From Paracyclopina nana (taxonomy: Eukaryota > Arthropoda > Copepoda > Cyclopoida > Cyclopettidae): DNA of 64,000 nucleotides. The position numbers and the translations under genes were made by a program. The notes below the pieces were generated by a model. The model did no database searches and had not been told where the DNA came from. It saw only the letters and a program-made list of their open reading frames with translations. Shown here piece after piece: positions 54,087 through 64,000 of the stretch. Within the stretch, counting starts at the first letter, position 1, and the number at the start of each line of letters is the position of its first letter. The stretch is taken from positions 7,390,501 to 7,454,500 of the forward strand of contig JAGUCH010000002.1 in NCBI GenBank assembly GCA_019096065.1, in the 5' to 3' direction.

Positions 54087-56755
54087 ATGGACTCGAACAA
54101 GATGACTGAAATGAAGCAGAAGAGCAACGGTAAAGCTTTAGAGGAAGTGGTCACCCTTCAAGCATTAGATGGGGAAGAAGAAACCAAAGACGACTACATC
54201 GGCTACGGCTACAAAAAGGTAGAGATCATCGCCAATATATATTGTTGTCATTCAACTTATGAGATAAATTCTTTAAGGACAAAAGCCTTTCTGTGAACTG
54301 GAATTTGCCCGTATTGGGCGTTCTTAGATTCAACCCTGTCGTGTCTGCCATTTCCATCGGCCTCATTTGGGCCTTCGTCATAATATGCATTGTTTTCAAG
54401 CAAGATGTCCCATTTAGTGATTGGAAAAGATTCATTGTGGACAAATTTACTTGGCTTTACATTGGTAGTCAAGACATCTGGGCCATTTTCGCCATTGTCC
54501 TCTACTTTAGCAAGTATGGCAATCTGAAATTGGGCAAGCCAACAGATACACCTGAATACAATGATGTAACATGGTTTGTGATGCTTTTTGCCTGTGGCAT
54601 AGGCGTAGGGCTGTTCTTCTATGGGGTGGCTGAACCAGTCTTCCATTATGTGGGGCCTAACAGGTGCTAATTACTGCTATAATCTTTTATTCATAACATG
54701 CACATGTGACCTTTGATTAGGTATACCGCTGACCCTACCATACCAGACAACACCATAGCTCAGATTGCCATCAATCTGACTCTTTACCACTGGGGAATTC
54801 ACGGCTGGATAGTCTACTGCCTGGTGGGCCTTTTGTTGGGCATGATGGCCTACCGTGAAAATCTCCCCATGACCATGAAGTCCTGTTTCTACCCTTTGAT
54901 TGGGGACCGAATTTTTGGATGGATTGGCGATGCAATCGATACCATTTCTGTTCTCACGACTCTCTTTGGAGTGTGCACAAGTTTAGGTCTTGGCACTAAG
55001 CAGCTCAACTATGGATTCCACATTGTAAATAGCGATATTGCACCAGATGACATTCATATCCAAGTTGGCATAATTTGGGGCATCACAGCCATTGCCACCG
55101 TCTCCACAGTGACTGGCATTGGTATGGGCATTCGCAGACTCTCTGAGGTGTGCTTTGGGTTTGGCATGTTTCTCATGGTGATTGCCCTGTTCATGGACAA
55201 GACTTTCTACATTTTGAATTTGCTAGTGCAATCATTGGGATACTATGTGCAATACATCATCCAATTGGGATGGCACACTGATGCATTTGAGCAACTTGGA
55301 CCCTCCGCTCACACAGAAATGGGCCGGTTTGTTCCTGATTCATTTTCGAAGCCGGATGGTCCAAAAGAATGGATCGATGACTGGACAATGTTCTATTGGG
55401 GTTGGTGGATCTCATGGAGTCCCTTTGTGGGGATGTTCATAGCCAAAATTTCAAAGGGCAGAACCATAAGGCAGTTCATCAATGGAACACTGACTGCTCC
55501 TGTCTTGTATTCCATTGCTTGGATGGTCATATTTGGAGGAGCAGGCATCAGAATGGAAAGGGAAGCATCCGTGGCTGGGTATTGCTGCCCTCCCCAAGGC
55601 GATGGCTGGTTTTTGCCCGCCAATGAGTCCCTGTTGATGATCAACCAAAGAAATTTGACATACTCAGCAATTGAAGACCAGGGATCATATTGGCTTTGTG
55701 ATGATGGAGAATGTGGAAGCTGCGCAAAAACTGTGCTGTCCATGAAGGCACAGCAGAATGCGACTTATCTGGACTTTTTCAATGATTATGCAGAACTGAA
55801 ATCCGACTTTGGATCCACAAGCACTGATAGGTCTTTGAGCAAATTATCATGCCACGATACCGAGCAAATGTGGTTTGATGTGATGAGATCATACAGTGGC
55901 ATTGGCACGTTTCTGTCAGTTTTTAGCCTGTTTGCCATCGTCCTCTATTTTGTGACTTCGTCTGACTCAGGGTCCTTGGTCATCGACTGTTTGAGTGCAA
56001 ATGGTGATCCCGATCCTCCGCACATACAAAGAGTCTTTTGGGCTATAATGGAAGGGGCAACAGCAACTGCATTGTTGGTGGCAGGTGGCAAAAAGGGCTT
56101 AACCGCGCTGCAAGTACGTTAATCAGATGTTAAAGTTAAAAGTGTCAATTGAATTTTTTTGTAGACTGCTGGTGTAATAAGTGGACTACCCTACACTATA
56201 GTTGTCTGCTGGATCTGTGTGGCGCTCTGGAGATCCGTTCAAGTAGCTGCTGGCGATCTTGACCCTTTTGGTCCCAAATTTGCGATTGGACTTTTTGACT
56301 GCTGGGCAGCCCACCCAATGAAATCTTTGGCCAAGAACAGAAAGGAAATCATGAGACTCTTTGGCAAGTTTATTTTCAATATTTTTGCAGCTCCTTGGAC
56401 AATAGCTGCAGCCAATGCTCGACTTAGTGAAAGTGACAAAGTTTGGAAGTATGCAATTATCCCAGTTTTTACATTTGCCATGACCATAATTTTGCACATT
56501 GCTGAAATTGGTTGCAATGGATGCTGGGCTATCGCATGGTTCTTCTACCTTTGCTTCGCGTCTTATGCCGCATCAGTTAGGCTTCAATGTAGGTCTAAGT
56601 GTGGCATCCACGGAAACCCTTTTGAGGACTTTTTTGCTGTCCTATTCATGTACCCGAATGTTGCTGTGCAACTTGATGAAACAACTGCAGCCATAGGAAG
56701 GCGAGTGGACCCAGAGGATGATGCTAAAGGCACCGAAAATCCCGGTTATGACTAA
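54087..56755 (+). CDS. BCCT-family transporter (betaine/carnitine/choline type)
   Basis: A multi-pass membrane transporter of trimethylammonium compounds. Exons 54087-54218, 54278-54663, 54721-56113 and 56165-56755 give about 833 residues. The family core is unmistakable: WFVMLFACGIGVGLFFYGVA, EPVFHY, the aromatic substrate-site stretch DWTMFYWGWWISWSPFVGMF and the conserved KISKGRTIRQFINGT. SSDSGSLVIDCLSANG follows in a late helix. A long extracellular insertion with cysteines (GYCCPPQGDGWF, CDDGECGSC) and sequons such as NATY and NLTY distinguishes it from bacterial members. N- and C-terminal tails are charged. The introns show that it is a resident nuclear gene. BCCTs are mainly bacterial with sparse animal members; the substrate here is inferred. 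Confidence 0.95.
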
Positions 56756-57313
56756 TAGAATATGTTCTTGTTCAAAAGAACTTTATTTTTTTAAACTTGA
56801 GAAAATAAATTTTATCATTGACATATGAATGCGAAGCAAATTAATCTTTTCATCAATACAAATAGTTTTGTTTTAAAGGTTCACTACTATTCTAGATTAA
56901 AAATTATTTGAATCAATAGAGCTAGGTCATTTTTTAGATCATTGAAAAGAAATTAAGTAGTCGATCTTGCTAGATGTATAACTCGTGAAAAATGTAAATC
57001 AGCCAGGAATAATTCAAGGTGTGGAGAGTTCTCAAATCCAGGTTCGTACGAGCCTGAGGGCAAATTTCCCTCAAGGAAGTAATACATTTGTAGTGAAGCT
57101 GCCCGGTGCGCGCTGCCAACAAGTCCACAAATATAGTTTGAGATAGAATATCAATGTTGTTGAGCAGCGACGAGTTTTTGGAGCCCACAAACAGAGGCGT
57201 ACTAAGAAAATCGCTACGCAGCAAGGTCAAAGAGACCGTGGTGACAAAAGCAAATGTCATCATAAAGTGCAAATGATGTTAGTCAGTAAATACTAGATAA
57301 GCCTTCTAAGAGG
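56756..57313. other. Spacer between the BCCT transporter and neutral ceramidase
   Basis: About 560 bp between two genes on the same strand. AATAAA at about 56803 fits the transporter's polyadenylation signal. No further gene supported. Confidence 0.45.
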
Positions 57314-60246
57314 ATGCAACAGAAGCTCCCAGTAATCTTGAAGATGCTGCGAAAAGTTATTTTTACAGTGCTACTAATTGGCATTGTAAATAGTGTCAGT
57401 AGCATCAATGTAGGCGTCGGAATTGGAGATGTCACTGGTCCTGCCGCTGAGATTGGCATGGTAAGCAAACCATTAATGGTGAATCACGTGTAACGAAAAC
57501 GAAACCCTGTTTCAGATGGGCTACGCCAAACAAGGGCAAAACACAAAAGGAATACATATAAGACAGTACGCGAGGGCCTTTGTATTCGAAGAGAATGGCA
57601 ACCGAAATGTGTTTGTTTCAGTAGATGTAGGCATGATTAGCCAACTTGTCAAAATGGAGGTAAGATCTATGAATTAAGCGCCCTTTCGCATTGATAAAAA
57701 AAACCTGACCGTCTTGAAAGGTGATACGAAAATTGCAAGCTGAACTTGGACCAGTGTACGCTGCGAGCAATGTAGTATTATCAGCCACGCATACTCATTC
57801 GGGAGCTGCAGGCTTCATGCAGTATGTATTGTTCAGTGTGACAAGCCTGGGGTTTGTCGAGCAAACGTTTCAAGGAATAGTTAAAGGGATAACAAAAGTA
57901 AGCTGAGCTAAGCTTTGTGAATTCTTTCCAATTCAAACAAAAACTTGTCACATAGTCCATTTTGTTGGCGCACCATAATGTCAAGCCAGCCAAACTTTTC
58001 TACAATGAAGGTGCCATTCATGATGCAAACATCAACAGAAGTCCTACTTCTTACTTGGTCAACCCTGAGGAAGAGAGAGCCAAGTAATTTGAATGACTTT
58101 GGGTAACTAAACGAAATCCTGATAAAACGCTTGCTTAGGTACGAGCATGATACAGACCACGGTGTTTACCAGATTAATATTTTTGATGCATACAATGATG
58201 AGCCCATGGGAGTGATTAACTGGTTTGCGGTTCACCCTACATCAATGAATAACACTAATCATTTGATAAGCGGGGACAACAAAGGACTAGCAAGTCAATT
58301 GCTAGAAAAATTAGTTAACCCACCACATCGACTTTCTGGAACAGTAAGATCACTTCGTTCAGAGCTTTTCTGTCATATTTGCTATTCCGTACTGCTATAG
58401 GGCCCATTTGTGGCTGCATTTGCATCATCGAATCTGGGCGACGTCTCACCCAACACTCAAGGGCCAAAATGTATCGACACGGGTCTTGAATGCGACCTGT
58501 ATCAATCCACATGTGATGGGAGAACTCAAGATTGCATTGCATTCGGACCAGGAAGGGACATGAAGGAATCCACCTACCTCATAGCAGAAAGTCAGTTCAA
58601 TGAAGCCAAAGTAAATTATGCTACATTGGAGGACATGCTTTTGGCTGCATCGACTTACGCACTATTTTTCTTTAGAGACTATTTGACAATGCAAAATCGG
58701 GGCTAGAAATTGATGGACCCGTCAGGTGGATAAATCAGTGGATTGACATGAGTCAATTCCCTGTCATTTTAGATGATGGTGGGTGGGTGAAAACTTGCCC
58801 TGCCGCGATGGGATACAGCTTTGCAGCTGGTACCACTGATGGCCCAGGAGAATTTGACTTCACCCAAGGAACGAACACTAGCAACCCATTTTGGGAGTTT
58901 GTTGCTGGACTTTTAAAAGACCCTTCGCCTGAACAAGAAGCATGTCATGCCCCCAAGCCCATCTTACTAGACACAGGCGAAGTACAATTGGAGCTTGAAT
59001 TGGCTTAAGAACACTTTTAAGAGCTCATTTTCACTCTTAGATCAACTTCCCCTATAAATGGCATCCTAACCAAATTGACACACAACTCCTTCAAATAGGA
59101 AATATTCTCATAACAGCCTTGCCTGGAGAATTCACCACAATGGCAGGAAGGTATCTAAGCTGACCGCTTATCTAATGATACGATATTCATCACACTTTCA
59201 CCGCAATTCACAGGAGGCTGAGGGAGAAGGTGGCTTACAAAGCCTATGAACTCACTCATCAAGAGCACAAAGTAATTTTGGCTGGCCTAGCTAATGTGTA
59301 CACGCATTACATCACTACATATGAAGAATACCAAAGACAACGATATGAGGCAGCCTCGACAATCTACGGGCCACACACTTTAAGAGCTTACCTGCAACAG
59401 TATTCTTACCTCCTAGAAAATATGCTTACAGTAAGGGGTTTGTTACATTTTGTCCTACCAACAATGAAAGTCTTTAATTTTAGAACCAAACTGTTGAGCC
59501 TGGGACTCCCCCACCTGATTTGCACGATGACCAAATTTCATTTGTTCCCCCGGTTCTGTTTGATAATCCTCCAGTGGGTCACAAATTTGGAGACTGTTTG
59601 CTTCAACCACCTGAAATTGTTTACCAGGGTGATGTGGTTAAAGTGAGGTGCAGTGATTCTTTTTTTGACAAAAGCAAATACTATCTAATCAGTTACGTCC
59701 TAACAGATTCGTGGCTGGTCATCCAAGGAACGATCTGTTCTTGGAAAGCTCATTTCTGACAGTAGACAAGTTAGACCCAATCTTAGAGGATTGGAGGACT
59801 GTCTTGACTGATAATGACTGGGAAACTGAGTAAGCTTTCGCAAGTCTACAAACGGAATTAAGGCAATATAACTGACATACTTTAATGTAGGTTTGAGTGG
59901 TTCAGAACAAATGTGATACTGGGAGAGAGTGAGGCTGAAGTTAGGTTCTACATACCTTATAATTTTGAGCCGGGCGTGTACAGAATCACCCATTCGGGAG
60001 CTTGCAAATCATTACTGGGAAAGAAAAGTATCAAGTACTATGATGGATACACCAACAGCTTTGAGGTACACCATCTAATTAGAGCGCTATCACCACCATG
60101 CTACTGGTTAATTTGAACTACCTTTATTGCAGATTCACCCTTACACCGTGAGGCGAAAGTACGGGAAAAAGCCGACGAAAATTAAGCCAAACTTGTTTAC
60201 TCATCTCGGTAAAATTTTCAGTAGGACATTCAGTTTCTTGGGCTGA
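57314..60246 (+). CDS. Neutral ceramidase
   Basis: Hydrolyses ceramide to sphingosine and fatty acid, secreted or at the cell surface. Thirteen exons: 57314-57460, 57516-57659, 57721-57897, 57956-58083, 58139-58343, 58401-58610, 58676-58981, 59041-59150, 59214-59430, 59484-59647, 59707-59829, 59891-60065, 60133-60246; about 739 residues. A signal-anchor (VIFTVLLIGIVNSVSS) precedes the catalytic domain. Zinc ligands appear in SATHTHSGAAGF, and the amidase motif NLGDVSPNTQGPKC carries the catalytic Ser. The C-terminal immunoglobulin-like domain (GDVVKVRFVAGHPRND ... VYRITHSG) is present. For exon 10 I used the donor at 59648, because it yields the conserved VRFVAGHPRND junction. The expected animal gene is ASAH2-like. 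Confidence 0.95.
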
Positions 60247-62763
<2,517 letters not shown>

Positions 62764-63429
62764 TCATGTTAACTGCCTGCAAAAAGTATCATTCCTCAAT
62801 TTTATGATTCTGTTTTCTTTTGTGTAATAAACAGTCAATACGTGTTCAAAATGAAATAGTCTCTCATATCGGCATGATCATCTTGGGCTTGATGATCGTG
62901 TTGTAAGCTGCAATGTTAGTAGAAGGTTTTGTGATTGCAATGTTGCCCAATATCCGATTTTATGAAGTAGACGTAGCGAGTAAGAAAGTTCCAAGATATG
63001 GTAAAATGTTTACAAGCTTATAACGTAAAGAAATGACCGCACTCATTTAGTGGTACTGTATTTGCGAAGAAATAAGTTAATTTTTAGCTAAAACTTCGCT
63101 TAGCCAACAAACATCGAGCAAATAATCCAAAGTGATGTTACTTTGGCAGTTTTGAGCATATGTGATATTTTTAAATCTGGTAACTCCTTGTTTACGTAGG
63201 GCACGCCTCGCCGACAAAGTGATCAAATCTAGCATCGATAGCAGCAAAAGACGTTAGTGTTTGGCACTTTTGAGAGCAAATTGTCTCTTTTGAATACGTC
63301 AAGACTGGCAACTAAAAAATTGAATAGTTTAGTATGAATTACATGCATTTTCATCAGATGGTTGGTGCGAATCTGTGAAAATCTCAGCCATCATAATGGA
63401 GATTTCATAGCCAGAGTTGCTGAAAGATC
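62764..63429. other. Spacer between ARL1 and exportin-5
   Basis: About 670 bp. AATAAA at about 62826 fits the ARL1 polyadenylation site. The rest should be the XPO5 promoter and 5' UTR. No further gene seen. Confidence 0.45.
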
Positions 63430-64000
63430 ATGGCCAACGAAGCCGAAATCCTTTGCGGCCAATTGGCTAGCGCCGTTCGGGCCATGATGGATCCGACGAC
63501 CCCGTCACAAACAAGACTGGAGGCCTTCAACCACTGTGAAGGATTCAAAGAAGCCTCCGAGCCCGCGATGGGAATCCAGTGTGCCATCATGCTGTCGTCC
63601 AACCCCGACATGATCGTGCGCCATTTTGGCCTCAAGCTACTTGAGGATGTAATCAAACTTCGATGGAACGACATGACCCCAGAACAAAAGCTTTACGTCA
63701 AGGAGAGTGCCATGGGCATAATGAACACCGGGATCGTCGACATAGTCAAAAGCCCCACTCATATCAAAGATGCCATCGCTAGAAGCGTGGTGGAGATTGC
63801 CAAACGCGAGTGGCCTCAACAATGGCCCGGCTTTTTGGCTGAGCTGGAAGCCTTGAGCACTAAAGGCGATGCCCAAGCTGAGCTGGTCATGTTTGTGATG
63901 CTCCGGCTAGTGGAGGATGTGGCTGTCCTCCAGACTCTGGAGCAGAACCAGAGGCGCAAAGAAATTTACCAAGCGCTATCCTTGCATATGGAAACAATTT
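63430..64000 (+). CDS. XPO5: Exportin-5, N-terminal part (runs off the right edge)
   Basis: A karyopherin that exports double-stranded RNA cargo such as pre-miRNA from the nucleus with RanGTP. The visible 190 codons form one open exon starting MANEAEILCGQLASAVRAMM. It aligns with animal XPO5: AIVRHFGLQILEHVVKFRW in human corresponds to MIVRHFGLKLLEDVIKLRW here, and KREWPQQWPGFLAELEALS is shared. The N-terminal HEAT repeats and importin-beta-like segment are present. The coding sequence is clearly richer in GC than the neighbouring spacer. Confidence 0.95.
   Translation, partial: MANEAEILCGQLASAVRAMMDPTTPSQTRLEAFNHCEGFKEASEPAMGIQCAIMLSSNPDMIVRHFGLKLLEDVIKLRWNDMTPEQKLYVKESAMGIMNTGIVDIVKSPTHIKDAIARSVVEIAKREWPQQWPGFLAELEALSTKGDAQAELVMFVMLRLVEDVAVLQTLEQNQRRKEIYQALSLHMETI

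Noticed and set aside
54087-56755. BCCT gene as bacterial contamination
   Set aside because: Three GT-AG introns in consistent phase and metazoan flanking genes on both sides show that it is a resident nuclear gene.

Overview
This is an animal nuclear genomic window, most likely from an arthropod. Genes are split by many very short GT-AG introns (about 50-70 bp), and most genes have close metazoan orthologues. The MRPL23 N-terminus is close to the insect form. TE-poor gene blocks alternate with AT-rich, palindrome-rich spacers full of short DNA transposons. I recognised no retroelement and no bacterial gene block. The class (insect, springtail, crustacean or chelicerate) cannot be fixed from sequence alone. 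A thioredoxin reductase with a selenocysteine end and a glutaredoxin head argues against a fly-like insect.

Layout. 0-5 kb: glucose-6-phosphate isomerase (minus, runs off the left edge), a spacer with a complete hAT-type MITE, then a glutaredoxin-thioredoxin reductase fusion whose apparent stop is a UGA selenocysteine codon followed by a SECIS-like hairpin. 5-14.3 kb: a MAGUK scaffold of the MPP2/MPP6/Varicose type with long 5' non-coding space and candidate alternative first exons. 14.5-18 kb: an intronless array of about 17 paired zinc fingers (minus). 18-23 kb: a repeat island with a minisatellite, nested inverted repeats, MITEs, tRNA-like sequences and repeated CTCF-core-like motifs. 23-31.4 kb: JMJD4 and a C7orf25/DUF1308 gene (tight tandem, minus), SMYD4 (plus), NHP2 (minus), RPL21 (plus) and WDR54 (minus). 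31.4-37.6 kb: a nested MITE, PET100, a leucine-rich-repeat protein starting 10 nt after PET100's stop, and MRPL23 whose last intron holds another nested foldback element. 37.8-41.7 kb: an SLC4 anion exchanger (minus). 44-51.3 kb: a secreted protein with a discoidin-like tail (plus), a four-helix membrane protein and the proteasome scaffold ECM29 (both minus). 51.3-54 kb: a spacer with an element carrying eleven copies of one 17-bp word. 54-64 kb, all plus: a BCCT-type betaine/choline transporter, neutral ceramidase, ARL1 and the 5' end of exportin-5.

Most genes are unrelated housekeeping functions (glycolysis, thiol redox, translation, mitochondrial assembly, proteasome, Golgi traffic, nuclear export). 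The most unusual features are the TGR-type selenoprotein, the zinc-finger array, a metazoan BCCT transporter, three very tight same-strand gene pairs, and three nested transposon insertions whose empty sites can be read from the partner arm or a sister copy.
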